Shown: piece by piece, positions 55,934 to 64,000 of the stretch
Position numbering within the stretch: position 1 is the stretch's first letter
Layout: each line of letters opens with the position of its first letter
DNA from: JACVRN01 sp035276685
GTDB lineage: Bacteria > Acidobacteriota > Blastocatellia > Pyrinomonadales > Pyrinomonadaceae
Reading direction: 5' to 3'
Length of the DNA stretch: 64,000 bases
NCBI GenBank assembly: GCA_035276685.1
Contig: DATELK010000092.1
Span: 1-64,000 of the forward strand
Translations under genes and position numbers: made by a program
Notes under the pieces: model-generated
The model's database searches: none
What the model was told of the DNA's origin: nothing
Seen by the model: the letters and a program-made list of their open reading frames with translations, nothing else

Positions 55934-58300
55934 ATGAGCAATCCAACTATCACGGCAGAGCGTTCTGCTAAGGGTTTCTGGAAGTGGGGAGGCTCGACGG
56001 CGAAGCTTCGCGCCTTCGCGCTGCGCGATTTCTACGTGGGTAATAGCTTCGTCCCGCGAGGCAACCCGCAAATTAAAACATCGTGCCACCTCGCGCTCGA
56101 CTTGGAAGTCACTGAGGATTTCGAGCTTGCTTTCCCCGAAACTAACCTGCTCCCTTACACTAACACGTCAAGCGACCCGCGAGCCCGCTTTCTTATAAAG
56201 CTCTACGACTCCAAAGACATAGAGCGTCACATCTATATGGAGAGTTGCGACGTTAACAGTTCGCTCGGCGCAATCTTCTCCTGGGGGGATTTGTTTCTCT
56301 ACAATAAGCAATACCGACGCCCCTTCGGGGACGCCTTCTGGAACGCAAGCACCGTTGCCGCGTATGTAGACAATAAGGTTAACGGCCTGACCAGTTCGGC
56401 GCTCAAGGCGAGTCCTTCCGTTCTGGGAGTCTCCCGGCTGAGCGAGGCGGCGGCTGACCCTGCGCTCCCTGTAGTAGTGGTTGACAACGATAAGAGGCTC
56501 CCTGCTTCCGGCGCTCCCATACTCTACGCAGACCAATTCGCGGGCGTGAATCTTGACGACAAGATAATCGCGGCGATGGCTGATTCGCGCTTCGCTAACG
56601 GCGGCATCATTGATGCTCGCGGGGTGACTGCGGACAGGGTTTTATCAAAAAACATCTTCGCAGGCATTACGGATAATCGCCCCGGCAAGCTCCTGCTGCC
56701 TGCTGCCCCTTGCGGCGTCTCTGCCGTCCAGAAGCCACCGCCGAACTGGACTATAGAGGGCGTCCATTCCGGCAGCTTGGCCGCTTCGATTGCTAACTAT
56801 TCAGGCACGGTCTTGGAGTGGACGGGCGGCTCAGGCAATGCCGTCCTGTGGCTCTTTAATGTTCACGATGTCAACGTGCGCGACGTAGTGATTGATTGCA
56901 AGTCAGTGGTTAACTCTACGGGAATTTACATTGACTCAAATAATACTCCTGGGACAACACGCTGCGCGGTAGAGCGTTTTAGTGTGGTGAATGCTCTACA
57001 GGGCATTCAGTGGGGCTCGGGCCATGTAACGAACTACCAGTCGGACGCTATCACTCTCCGCAAGTTTCACATTATGTCCGTCGTGACCGGGGCAAAGGGC
57101 ATCACCATTGATTCACCTAACGCCGCGCAGACCTCCATCATAGAGCAGGGCGTCTTCCAGAATCTTCATCAGGGGATTGATGTAGCTTATATGGACGGAA
57201 GCCTGATGATTTCATCCTGCGACTTCGCGGGCCTCTCCGTAAATGGCTCCGTGAAACCCATAGGCATAAAAGTCCAGAGAGTAAACGACCTCTGGATACA
57301 AAACTCTCGTGATGAGTTCTTTGGTAATCCGGTAGGTGCGAGATTTCTCGTTATCACCGGGGGCGACTACATGCAGGGCGTCATTACTCTACTATGCAAT
57401 GAGATGAACTGCGGGGCAGAGTTGCAACGCGCTGCATGGATTCTCTCGATGGGTAACAGGGGAACCGGGCTTGCCGTTATTGTCAGGCGCGGGGTGGCGG
57501 GCGCTGACCCGTCGCTCGCTAAGGTGCAATCCGTGCATGATAGATTCGCGCTCGACGCAACGTTACCGGGGGAAGGCGTATCATCGGGAAGGCGTTGGGA
57601 CGTGGCGGGCGTGACGCTGCCCGTTCCCTACAACTCAACGAATTACGGCGAAGTAGTTCCTTCGGGCGGCTCGGCTCTCGGTGCCTACGTGGGCAGTATG
57701 GCCCCTGACATTGTGGAGGCGACGGGCGACCGCGAGGTTGATTATGCCGATGTCGGCACAGAGAAAGGGCAGTTTCACATTAACACTCGGCAGGGGGTTA
57801 ATGGTAACTCTGCGGCGTACACGGTCGGGGCCAACGATGGCGGCTCAAGCGGCGTCAAGGATAACGCTCAGGCAGGTCTATATTTTGAATCCTCTTCCGC
57901 GTTCGGTACGCGCGCAAGAATTATCAACGCCGATAACACTCTGACCGGGCCGAAGAAGGCCGTCCTGTTTGACGAAGAGGGCTCTTGTGCGGCTCAGGGT
58001 GATTTAGAAGCCGGAAGGCTGGTAAGAATCGCTGGCACTCTGACGGCTTCGGGAACTACCGGCAATCGAACAATTCATAAGGGCGCTGGCTCTATCAGAA
58101 TCGCGGCGGGAAATTCCAGCGTCGTACTGACGAATAACCTGATTGATGCGAGCGTGATAGTAGACGCTGACCTTGCATCGAACGATGCGACCGCGAAGAG
58201 CGTGGTGGCCGTGCCGGGGTCGGGTAACTGCACCTTCTACCTGAACGCGGCGGCTACCGGCGAGGTTGAGATAATCTGGAAGCTCGTTAAGATTGTGTGA
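55934..58300 (+). CDS. Tail spike, right-handed beta-helix type
   Basis: 788 residues. Residues 1-160 look like a capsid- or tail-binding domain. From about 210 on the sequence shows repeated short strands with Asn, Val and Ile turns ('VHDVNVRDVVIDCKSVVNST', 'IEQGVFQNLHQGIDVAYM'), the pattern of pectate-lyase-like beta-helix spikes. The C-terminal 100 residues are beta-rich and may trimerise. It would bind or digest surface polysaccharide. No catalytic residues can be assigned. Confidence 0.75.
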   Translation: MSNPTITAERSAKGFWKWGGSTAKLRAFALRDFYVGNSFVPRGNPQIKTSCHLALDLEVTEDFELAFPETNLLPYTNTSSDPRARFLIKLYDSKDIERHIYMESCDVNSSLGAIFSWGDLFLYNKQYRRPFGDAFWNASTVAAYVDNKVNGLTSSALKASPSVLGVSRLSEAAADPALPVVVVDNDKRLPASGAPILYADQFAGVNLDDKIIAAMADSRFANGGIIDARGVTADRVLSKNIFAGITDNRPGKLLLPAAPCGVSAVQKPPPNWTIEGVHSGSLAASIANYSGTVLEWTGGSGNAVLWLFNVHDVNVRDVVIDCKSVVNSTGIYIDSNNTPGTTRCAVERFSVVNALQGIQWGSGHVTNYQSDAITLRKFHIMSVVTGAKGITIDSPNAAQTSIIEQGVFQNLHQGIDVAYMDGSLMISSCDFAGLSVNGSVKPIGIKVQRVNDLWIQNSRDEFFGNPVGARFLVITGGDYMQGVITLLCNEMNCGAELQRAAWILSMGNRGTGLAVIVRRGVAGADPSLAKVQSVHDRFALDATLPGEGVSSGRRWDVAGVTLPVPYNSTNYGEVVPSGGSALGAYVGSMAPDIVEATGDREVDYADVGTEKGQFHINTRQGVNGNSAAYTVGANDGGSSGVKDNAQAGLYFESSSAFGTRARIINADNTLTGPKKAVLFDEEGSCAAQGDLEAGRLVRIAGTLTASGTTGNRTIHKGAGSIRIAAGNSSVVLTNNLIDASVIVDADLASNDATAKSVVAVPGSGNCTFYLNAAATGEVEIIWKLVKIV

Positions 58301-58308
58301 GGTAATAG

Positions 58309-58656
58309 ATGAACAATACGCGATATTACGATGAAGGTGGGCGTCGTGTGACGGTCAAGCGTGCGGTGATAGACTGCGCGAACTCTGGCGATAACACGCT
58401 GGTCGCTGCCGTCACAGGCAAGAGTATCAGAGTCCTGAATATAGTCCTGATAGCTTCTGCTGCCGTCACGGTGCGCTTTGAATCAGGTGCTGGCGGGGCG
58501 GCGCTCACGGGCCAGATGCAGCTCGCGGCCAACGGCGGATTCGCGCCAGGATTCGACCCATTCGGCCACTTCCAGACCGCCGCAGGGGAACTGCTGAACC
58601 TTGAGCTTTCGGGCGCTGTCTCGGTTGACGGCTGGCTCACTTACGTAGAGGTTTAA
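58309..58656 (+). CDS. Small tail-fibre-associated protein
   Basis: 115 residues, all beta, ending 'LELSGAVSVDGWLTYVEV', a pattern I recall downstream of spike genes in phages. It may be a tip or chaperone. It overlaps no neighbour. Confidence 0.65.
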   Translation: MNNTRYYDEGGRRVTVKRAVIDCANSGDNTLVAAVTGKSIRVLNIVLIASAAVTVRFESGAGGAALTGQMQLAANGGFAPGFDPFGHFQTAAGELLNLELSGAVSVDGWLTYVEV

Positions 58657-58657
58657 T

Positions 58658-59200
58658 ATGTTGACTCTGTTAGGCGCAGGCGTGGGCGCGAGCGGGCCTG
58701 TCGCGGCTGAAGCCTCCGCCACGCCTACCACTTTCTCTCAGTCGGCAACCAGCGCGAACAACTGGACGAATCTCTCGAGCATGGGCGCGGAGGATGGGGC
58801 CTGTGCGTCGTGCGATATGACGGCTGGCTTCCTTACCTCTCAGACTGCTTTGGCTACGGGCTTCGGCTTCGCTATTCCGGGCGGTGCTACCATCACAGGG
58901 CTCAAGGTCAGAATCAAGAGAAGGCAGACCGATGCCAGTACTACGCGCGACAACGTGGTGTCGCTCACTAAGAACGGGAGCGCGGGCGTCGGCACGAATA
59001 AGGCAGCATCAGCAACGAACTGGCCCATGTCTCTTACTTCAGTAGAGTATGGCGGGGCTACTGACCTGTGGGGCACTACCTGGACGCCTGCGGAAGTGAA
59101 TGCCTCCACGTTCGGCTTAGCTCTTAGAGTGCGCGACGCCTCATCGGGCGCAACCGCAGAGGTTGACGTGATAGAAGTCACTGTTTATTACACGGTCTGA
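58658..59200 (+). CDS. Beta-sandwich tail protein
   Basis: 180 residues. 'GFAIPGGATITGLKVRIKRR' and 'VNASTFGLALRVRDASSG' ending 'VDVIEVTVYYTV' is a pattern of small receptor-binding or fibre-end proteins in phages. The first 20 residues are mildly hydrophobic. Last gene of the virion module. Confidence 0.7.
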   Translation: MLTLLGAGVGASGPVAAEASATPTTFSQSATSANNWTNLSSMGAEDGACASCDMTAGFLTSQTALATGFGFAIPGGATITGLKVRIKRRQTDASTTRDNVVSLTKNGSAGVGTNKAASATNWPMSLTSVEYGGATDLWGTTWTPAEVNASTFGLALRVRDASSGATAEVDVIEVTVYYTV

Positions 59201-59214
59201 GTTCGCCAAAATCC

Positions 59215-59242
59215 TTGCATCTTTCTCCTGTTCTGTGATAAA
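59215..59242 (+). promoter_or_regulatory. Possible promoter for the secreted cargo genes
   Basis: TTGCAT, a 16-bp spacer and GATAAA, about 40 bases before the first cargo gene. Moderate match only. A separate promoter would allow expression without late phage transcription. Confidence 0.45.
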
Positions 59243-59283
59243 CCCCGCCGCTATGCAGTTTTGATAGATAGGAGTCCTCCCGA

Positions 59284-59712
59284 ATGAGAAAGCTGTTAGG
59301 CGTCGCTGTCATAATAATAATCGCGGTCTTACCAGCCCTTTCACAGTCCCGTTGGGTGCAATTTTCCCAAACTAAGGACGAAATCTACTATTACGATAAA
59401 GAGACAATACGGAAGCGCCGCGATGGAACTATAAGCGCTTGGGGCAAGACTGCGCCTCGCAACGAGGAAATCAGGCAGCGGCTAATACGCGAAAAGAATG
59501 CTAAGGGGCGGGAAGATTACAGCAAGTATTCACATACCGTAGTGCTGTGGTATCTGTCCTGCAATGACCGCAAATACAAGCTTGTCACCTTCACGGACTA
59601 TGACGATGAGGGCGGTGTGATTCTCTCGGACAGCTCAAACGATAACAGGTGGGACGACGCCCCGCCTGGCACCATCATAGAGAGACTATTCAAAGAGATA
59701 TGCGGCGATTAG
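59284..59712 (+). CDS. Secreted protein with adhesin E-like domain
   Basis: 142 residues with AGGAG upstream. Residues 1-22 form a signal peptide ('KLLGVAVIIIIAVLPALSQS'). The mature part 'WVQFSQTKDEIYYYDKETIR', 'TISAWGKT', a central cysteine and 'PPGTIIERLFKEIC' match the layout of surface-adhesin protein E-like domains, small beta proteins of bacterial envelopes with a disulfide. Such a gene is not part of virion assembly, so it is probably host-modifying cargo. Confidence 0.7.
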   Translation: MRKLLGVAVIIIIAVLPALSQSRWVQFSQTKDEIYYYDKETIRKRRDGTISAWGKTAPRNEEIRQRLIREKNAKGREDYSKYSHTVVLWYLSCNDRKYKLVTFTDYDDEGGVILSDSSNDNRWDDAPPGTIIERLFKEICGD

Positions 59713-59744
59713 GTCGCAATCCTCTACCCTGAAAGGAAAGCGCA

Positions 59745-60020
59745 ATGAGAAAGTTACTCCTGGCTCTCTGTCTTCTGTTTACCGTCGCACTAACTACCGC
59801 ACTCCCGCCCGGCTCGGTAGTCCAACCATCTTATGCTCAAAACTCCCGTGGAGCGCGTGGCGGCAATCCAAACGTCCGAGTCTGGGTAAACACAGGCTCA
59901 GGCATATACTGGTGTCCCGGCTCTCGCTGGTATGGGAAGACGAAAGAAGGCTTCTATACGACTCAGCGAGAAGCGCAGCAGCAAGGCTACAGAGCCGCTT
60001 ACTACGAAGTCTGTAATTAG
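59745..60020 (+). CDS. Secreted protein with VWVNTxSGxY motif
   Basis: 91 residues with GAAAGGAAA upstream. A signal peptide (1-30) with a 'SYAQN' end, then 'VRVWVNTGSGIYWCPGSRWY' and 'GKTKEGFYTTQREAQQQGYR', a small domain known from bacterial secreted proteins and nuclease-associated repeats; Cys in 'YWCPGS' and the final 'EVCN' could pair. Second of two adjacent secreted cargo genes. Confidence 0.7.
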   Translation: MRKLLLALCLLFTVALTTALPPGSVVQPSYAQNSRGARGGNPNVRVWVNTGSGIYWCPGSRWYGKTKEGFYTTQREAQQQGYRAAYYEVCN

Positions 60021-60093
60021 TCAATGCGCCCCTTGGCGAGTCTCGCAGCCAACCTCTTCAGTCAGCATTAGGGAAGGGCGGGAGCGCCAGAGG

Positions 60094-60557
60094 AAACCGA
60101 AAGAGGGGGCTGAATGCGCTCAAGGCTCGTCCTGAATTGGCTCACAATTTCGCGCGAAGCGCTGTAGCTCTTCCTCGCGGCCCATCAACTTGCCTTCGGC
60201 ATGATTGATATAAATAATGCCGTCCCCTATAGGCTCATCAAAGCCTAGATACTCGTCCTCATCCGTCATGCGCGCCAGAACCGTCCAGCCATCCGATTCA
60301 TATACGTGATAGCCATAGACGTTGAACTGCTTGCCGCCGATGGTGATACGCTTCGCCGTGAACTTGTCCATCATGCGCTTGACCTTCTCGTAGGTGAGGC
60401 CAGTATGCGATAGGTTCGGGTCAGCCTTGATGGTCAAATCCATGCCCCAGATTTCTCTTGCCGACTTTTCGTGAAATTCGTCAATGGCTGCTTTAATATG
60501 CGGGTTCATCACGTCCTCCATGTACCTGAAATTATACTACCAAACCGAAAGAGGGGG
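60094..60557. repeat. 16-bp direct repeat flanking a leftward gene
   Basis: AAACCGAAAGAGGGGG occurs at 60094-60109 and again, identically, at 60542-60557, on either side of the gene at 60120-60509. It may mark the ends of an acquired gene cassette. Confidence 0.6.
60120..60509 (-). CDS. Hypothetical early protein
   Basis: 129 residues from the ATG at 60509 with GGAGG five bases upstream. Helical N-terminus ('PHIKAAIDEFHEKSAREIWG') and a beta part ('RITIGGKQFNVYGYHVYE'). Last gene of the leftward right-end operon; converges with the secreted genes. Confidence 0.65.
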   Translation of the reverse strand: MNPHIKAAIDEFHEKSAREIWGMDLTIKADPNLSHTGLTYEKVKRMMDKFTAKRITIGGKQFNVYGYHVYESDGWTVLARMTDEDEYLGFDEPIGDGIIYINHAEGKLMGREEELQRFARNCEPIQDEP

Positions 60558-60614
60558 ATTCAGGGAGACGCGGGCGCGGCCTAGTCGGTAACGCGATACT
60601 GACCATAAAGCCGC

Positions 60615-60806
60615 TCAACCGCCCGCCTTTTCCTGTTTAAGCCTGAACTGCTCATTATAAATCTCAAGGTCTATCGCCATTTCCTCGTCAGTCAGTTGTT
60701 CAAGCTTGGCGTATAGTTTGTCCTTGCGCTCTTGTATTTCACGCTTTTTCTCAAGTAACTGGTCTAGTTTGGACGGCTTCGGGGTATTCATATAGCTTCT
60801 AATCAT
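60615..60806 (-). CDS. Small coiled-coil protein
   Basis: 63 residues; the ATG at residue 6 (60791) is an alternative start. 'LDQLLEKKREIQERKDKLYA' is a strong coiled coil. Function unknown. Confidence 0.6.
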   Translation of the reverse strand: MIRSYMNTPKPSKLDQLLEKKREIQERKDKLYAKLEQLTDEEMAIDLEIYNEQFRLKQEKAGG

Positions 60807-60825
60807 AGCCCAGTATTCAAGCGGA

Positions 60826-61110
60826 TTACATTATCGGCTCGTCCAGTACAGACTCGTCCGGCAAGCCGCCTTCTTCTATGTGCCGTGAGGCTTGAATTAC
60901 TTCTAGCTGATTAGTGGCATCTTCCTCTGGGATTCCCGGCAACTCTTGGCCATAGCCATCATAATATCCATCAAGGGTAAAGAAGTATTCGCGCCCATTG
61001 GTACAATGCAGCACCCACAGTCCAGAGCCTTCGTTGTAGTGCAAGCCTGTAGGCTCGACTATCTCTATGACTTCTATATCACCATTTTCGTGCTGAACTC
61101 TTAATTTCAT
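60826..61110 (-). CDS. Small hypothetical protein
   Basis: 94 residues from the ATG at 61110, with AAGGGAG upstream; the longer open frame has no site. Beta N-terminus ('KLRVQHENGDIEVIEIVEPT') with 'GSGLWVLHCTNGREYFFTLD' and an acidic end. Function unknown. Confidence 0.65.
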   Translation of the reverse strand: MKLRVQHENGDIEVIEIVEPTGLHYNEGSGLWVLHCTNGREYFFTLDGYYDGYGQELPGIPEEDATNQLEVIQASRHIEEGGLPDESVLDEPIM

Positions 61111-61175
61111 ATCTCCCTTCCTCCCGGCCCATGCTATGGGCCTCAACACTGGCAACTGAGATGGTTAATATCGCC

Positions 61176-61418
61176 TCAGTACTCAGCCGTAACGTTAAGC
61201 CGCTCTAAGAAACGTTCTACGTCCACCGTCGTGTCCCAATCTGAATCTATGCTCCAGATGAAATCGCTGACTTCATCGCTGAATCTTTCGAGCCCCATGA
61301 GTTCTTCGATAGACTCGCGGACATCAAGCATCATGCGGTGATACCTATCAGCCAAAGTTTTGAGCCCCATAAGCTGGAGGTATTCGCTGCGTGTTAGTGT
61401 CTCTTTTTTGATTCTCAT
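61176..61418 (-). CDS. Small helical protein
   Basis: 80 residues from the ATG at 61418 with AAAGGA upstream. Helical throughout ('LADRYHRMMLDVRESIEELM'). No family is recognised. Confidence 0.65.
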   Translation of the reverse strand: MRIKKETLTRSEYLQLMGLKTLADRYHRMMLDVRESIEELMGLERFSDEVSDFIWSIDSDWDTTVDVERFLERLNVTAEY

Positions 61419-61478
61419 AATGATTTCCTTTCTTGTCCTGCGGGGCCACACCCGCTCGCGCCGACCCGCCGACACCGA

Positions 61479-61622
61479 TTAACGCTTATCGGCCTGCTGA
61501 ATCAACTCCCTCATGTGACAGGCACAGGGCCATAAATGCCCACACTCGTCGCATCGTGGCGGCATGGGCGGTTGTTTCTGCTGCTTCTTACTTGAACGTT
61601 TGGGCTGTTTTCTATCTGCCAT
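61479..61622 (-). CDS. Small basic protein with cysteine motif
   Basis: 47 residues from the ATG at 61622 with AAGGAG six bases upstream. Lys/Arg/Gln-rich first half, then CDECGHLWPCACH, a possible zinc knuckle. Nucleic-acid binding is plausible. Confidence 0.6.
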   Translation of the reverse strand: MADRKQPKRSSKKQQKQPPMPPRCDECGHLWPCACHMRELIQQADKR

Positions 61623-61635
61623 CGCGTCTCCTTCA

Positions 61636-61875
61636 TCAAATGGTCGGGTGCGCCCCCGCCGACACCTTTGGTTTATCTTCAACTTCAACGTCTAGGGCTT
61701 CCGCACTTTGATAGCGGTAATAAGCGATAGTCGGATAGGGCAGAGTCCTAATCTCGAAATCTTCTTCTTCATCGCACTGAAAATCCGTCCACTCGTTTCT
61801 GTCGAGATGTAGAATCCACTCGCCACGGACTACGCCTATGATGCGGCTGCTGTTATTTGTGACTGTGACGTTCAC
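61636..61875 (-). CDS. Small hypothetical protein
   Basis: 79 residues from a GTG at 61875 that overlaps the upstream gene. Beta-rich ('SRIIGVVRGEWILHLDRNEW') with an acidic middle. The C-terminus 'VSAGAHPTI' is encoded by a repeated boundary sequence shared with other intergenic gaps of this operon. Confidence 0.6.
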   Translation of the reverse strand: MNVTVTNNSSRIIGVVRGEWILHLDRNEWTDFQCDEEEDFEIRTLPYPTIAYYRYQSAEALDVEVEDKPKVSAGAHPTI

Positions 61876-62089
61876 GCTTCAACTTCTCCCCGAACTGGCG
61901 GAAAGCATCAAACACATCTGCCCGGTCGTCAGGATGCGTAAAGATGCAAAGGCACGGCACGAATCCATCATTGAATATTTCGCCGCCTTCTTTCCAAATC
62001 TCGCCTTTACCGCCACACCTTGAGCAGTCGGGCGCAGGTTCGTACCTAGCCAGTTCATACTTCTTTTGTAGTTCCTCTAGCTTGCCCAC
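61853..62089 (-). CDS. Small zinc-ribbon protein
   Basis: 78 residues from a GTG at 62089 with AAGGAG eight bases upstream. 'CSRCGGKGEIW' and 'CLC' form a DnaJ-like half ribbon; helices flank it. Function unknown. Confidence 0.6.
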   Translation of the reverse strand: MGKLEELQKKYELARYEPAPDCSRCGGKGEIWKEGGEIFNDGFVPCLCIFTHPDDRADVFDAFRQFGEKLKRERHSHK

Positions 62090-62157
62090 GGTCTCATCTC
62101 CTTCCTCATGTGGCCGGGTGCGCGCTCCCACAGGGGGAAGCGGCGGCGGGGCGGAAT

Positions 62158-62841
62158 TTAGGTTGATACGACAGAAGCAGGCTCAACTTCTGAATCCCCG
62201 CTCAACGCGCTTGCTTCCGGCTCTAATTCAACAACCAACGGCTTGTTTATCGCCCTGTAAGCAGCGTCACAGGTGGATGCGTTGATAAAGCGCGTGTAAT
62301 CAATCTCGACTTTGCCGTAGCCTTCGTGGATATGGCCGAAGATGTGTAGCCTCGGTTTTATCTTTAAGACGGCCCCTGTCAGTTCGGAGCAGCCCGCGCG
62401 GTCGCTTGCCCTTGTTTTGTCTAGGACGCCCATAGGCGGGCTATGTGTAACGAGAATGTCTATGCCCTCTGGAATCAGAGCCCACTTCTCTGCTAATGCG
62501 TGACCTCTCGGAAGATTGAAAGCCCAATCCATAAACCACGGCTGCCACGGAGAGCCGTAGATTTTCAAGCCCTCTATCTCCGTCATGCTGTCTTCCAAGT
62601 AAATCGCGTTGGTTATCAAAGAGCGTGCAAGAGTGGGATTCTTCTGAAAGAGCCAATCGTGATTACCAGCGATGACTATCTTGTGCTTGTGCGGCAATGT
62701 GCCGAGCCATTCATTAAAGGCCGCTATCTCCCAAATCTCTCCGGCGATAGTAAAGTCCCCAGCGTGTATAAGAATGTCGCCGTCTGGAATGACTATCTCG
62801 TTATGAAATGTATGAGTGTCGCTGATGCAAACTATTTTCAT
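62158..62841 (-). CDS. Calcineurin-like metallophosphoesterase
   Basis: 227 residues with GGAAGG upstream. All ligand motifs are present: 'SDTH' (Asp8, His10), 'HAGDF' (Asp29), 'GNHDW' (Asn60, His61), 'THSPP' (His132) and 'GHIHE' (His169, His171). It would hydrolyse a phosphate ester with two metal ions. Phage enzymes of this family act on cyclic nucleotides, nucleic-acid ends or dinucleotides; the substrate cannot be read from the sequence. Clearing a cyclic-nucleotide defence signal is a possibility only. Confidence 0.9.
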   Translation of the reverse strand: MKIVCISDTHTFHNEIVIPDGDILIHAGDFTIAGEIWEIAAFNEWLGTLPHKHKIVIAGNHDWLFQKNPTLARSLITNAIYLEDSMTEIEGLKIYGSPWQPWFMDWAFNLPRGHALAEKWALIPEGIDILVTHSPPMGVLDKTRASDRAGCSELTGAVLKIKPRLHIFGHIHEGYGKVEIDYTRFINASTCDAAYRAINKPLVVELEPEASALSGDSEVEPASVVST

Positions 62842-63056
62842 TAAGTCTTCACCCTTCCTGTGTGGCCATGCACCAAAACGTGACTTTAGTTACTGCGTCA
62901 AGTGGGCGGTTCTTTTGACCGCGACATGTCAAGTAAGCCTTCAATCTCCGCGCGGTTGAGACCGCATAAGCCACTTGCCTTGAAAGCCTCAGTCAGTCCG
63001 TATCTTCACAACTTTCTGCTGCCCGCCTCTCCAGTGCGGGGCTACAGCCGAACGTT

Positions 63057-64000
63057 TCAAGCAACTCTCTCTTGATTCAATAAGGGGGCGTCATTAAATA
63101 GCCGCCTTCTGCTCATCTCCACGTACTCAGGATTCAGCTCTATGCCGATGTAGTTCCTATTGTGGCGTAGGGCCACTAAGCCAGTGGTTCCCGCTCCGTT
63201 GAAAGGGTCAAGCACGGTGTCGCCTTCCCGTGAGCCAGCGAGTATGCAGGGCTTTATCAGTTCAGGAGGGAAGGTAGCGAAGTGCGCTTCACGGTAGCCG
63301 ACCGTGGCGACCGTCCAGACCGTTTTCTTATTCGCGCCGCTTGCCTCGGGGTTCCACTCGTTGCCACTTTGAAGGCGGGTGTCTGGACAGAGATTGTTTC
63401 CGCCGAACTTGGGCGGCTTGATTTGGTTGCCGTGTCGCTGCTGGCCATTTGCCGCGTGTGGAACTTCTAGCCCAGAGGCGTGGCCGCGCACATTCTCTCT
63501 TGGCTGATGCAGGGCGTGTGGTGTTTGACCGGGAGCGCCCTCTACGTTCTTATGGCCATCGTTTATTCCACGTCCAAGCCGCGCAAGGCTCGCGTCCTTT
63601 AGGGGTTCCTTGATGGCTTCTAGGTCGTAGAAGTAGCGCGGCGACTTGGTTAGCAGAAAGATTTGCTCATGCGCCTTTGTGGGCCTGTCCGTGACGCTCT
63701 CAGGCATGGGATTAGGCTTGTGCCATATTATTTCCGAGCGAAGATACCAGCCATCCGAGCGAAGGGCGAAAGCCACCATCCACGGAATACCGATTAGCTC
63801 TTTAGACTTGATGCCGTCCAACTTGTTTGATGTGGCTGGCCTCCACGCCTCAAGACCGTCATAGGCTTTTTGGTGTGCCTTGCTGCCGTTGGTTATTTCA
63901 CGCTGCTTTCCTTTGCCCCTATTCTGCCCGCCGTAGTTACCCCAAGAGCCTGCGTAAGAATCCCCCAAGTTAAGCCAGAGCGTGCCATCCTTGCGGAGAA
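63057..64000 (-). CDS. DNA amino-methyltransferase, N-terminus outside the window
   Basis: More than 300 residues; the frame runs off the right edge. 'WLNLGDSYAGSWGNY' and 'KELIGIPWMVAFALR' are typical of N4/N6 methyltransferases with the catalytic motif upstream (not in view). 'DPFNGAGTTGLVA' near residue 260 of the visible part is the S-adenosylmethionine motif, with 'NRNYIGIELNPEYVEMSRRR' after it, the usual end of the beta class. Residues 125-220 are a long insertion, probably target recognition. No restriction gene is visible next to it. Confidence 0.85.
   Translation of the reverse strand, partial: LRKDGTLWLNLGDSYAGSWGNYGGQNRGKGKQREITNGSKAHQKAYDGLEAWRPATSNKLDGIKSKELIGIPWMVAFALRSDGWYLRSEIIWHKPNPMPESVTDRPTKAHEQIFLLTKSPRYFYDLEAIKEPLKDASLARLGRGINDGHKNVEGAPGQTPHALHQPRENVRGHASGLEVPHAANGQQRHGNQIKPPKFGGNNLCPDTRLQSGNEWNPEASGANKKTVWTVATVGYREAHFATFPPELIKPCILAGSREGDTVLDPFNGAGTTGLVALRHNRNYIGIELNPEYVEMSRRRLFNDAPLLNQERVA

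Noticed and set aside
62845..63056. Possible coding remnant on the minus strand (AFKASGLCGLNRAEIEG)
   Set aside because: The frame has no start codon after the preceding stop; the gap also holds a GCGGT/ACCGC hairpin but no clear function.

Overview
The window looks like most of a temperate, tailed double-stranded DNA phage (or its prophage/episome) of a fairly GC-rich bacterium. Support comes from a lambda-like immunity region, a theta-type replication module, an adjacent small and large terminase pair, a portal, a scaffold-like protein, a capsid candidate and a tail-spike module. There is no tape-measure or tail-tube gene, and a giant 3991-residue polyvalent protein sits just before the terminase. 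Together these favour a short-tailed (podovirus-like) virion. The host cannot be named with certainty. Two secreted cargo proteins near 59.3-60.0 kb resemble bacterial envelope proteins rather than virion parts, and an acidobacterial-type host is only a guess. No integrase, DNA polymerase or clear stand-alone endolysin is visible.

Layout. 1-3978: leftward early operon of small genes (NinG/Rap-like HNH protein, two ASCH-domain proteins, unknowns), ending in an unusual array of degenerate 5-bp repeats. 4011-5388: immunity region with a lambda-like order: leftward promoter, S24-like peptidase gene, HTH repressor gene, divergent rightward promoter, Cro-like HTH gene. The two outward promoters carry the same 19-bp dyad. 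5444-14949: rightward early region with an HNH-HTH-HTH protein, a TPR protein, a cytosine methyltransferase, a probable tRNA-Met, RyR and other phage families, a beta-class amino-methyltransferase, a replication initiator with in-gene iterons and a helicase-loader candidate. 14942-21239: small genes behind a second strong promoter, including an IS200/IS605 transposase, an HNH protein, several small membrane proteins and a CheY-like receiver. 21236-33211: the giant polyvalent protein. 33221-41768: terminase, portal and a cluster of zinc-ribbon proteins. 41769-42050: a highly structured non-coding stretch with a terminator. 42051-59200: scaffold, capsid, connectors and tail proteins, including one with a C-terminal Hint domain. 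59284-60020: two secreted cargo genes. 60120-64000: leftward small genes, a metallophosphoesterase and a methyltransferase cut by the window end.

How it fits together. Genes at both window ends run leftward and both ends cut a gene, so the two leftward blocks could be one long operon on a circular or terminally redundant genome; this is inference. The initiator/loader pair without a polymerase implies that the host replisome is recruited. Three methyltransferases without partner nucleases suggest evasion of host restriction. The giant protein carries peptidase-like and ParB-like domains and is a candidate for injection with the DNA.

Most CDS boundaries are well supported by ribosome binding sites and by ATGA/TGATG overlaps. 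Functions given as 'unknown' could not be recognised by eye.
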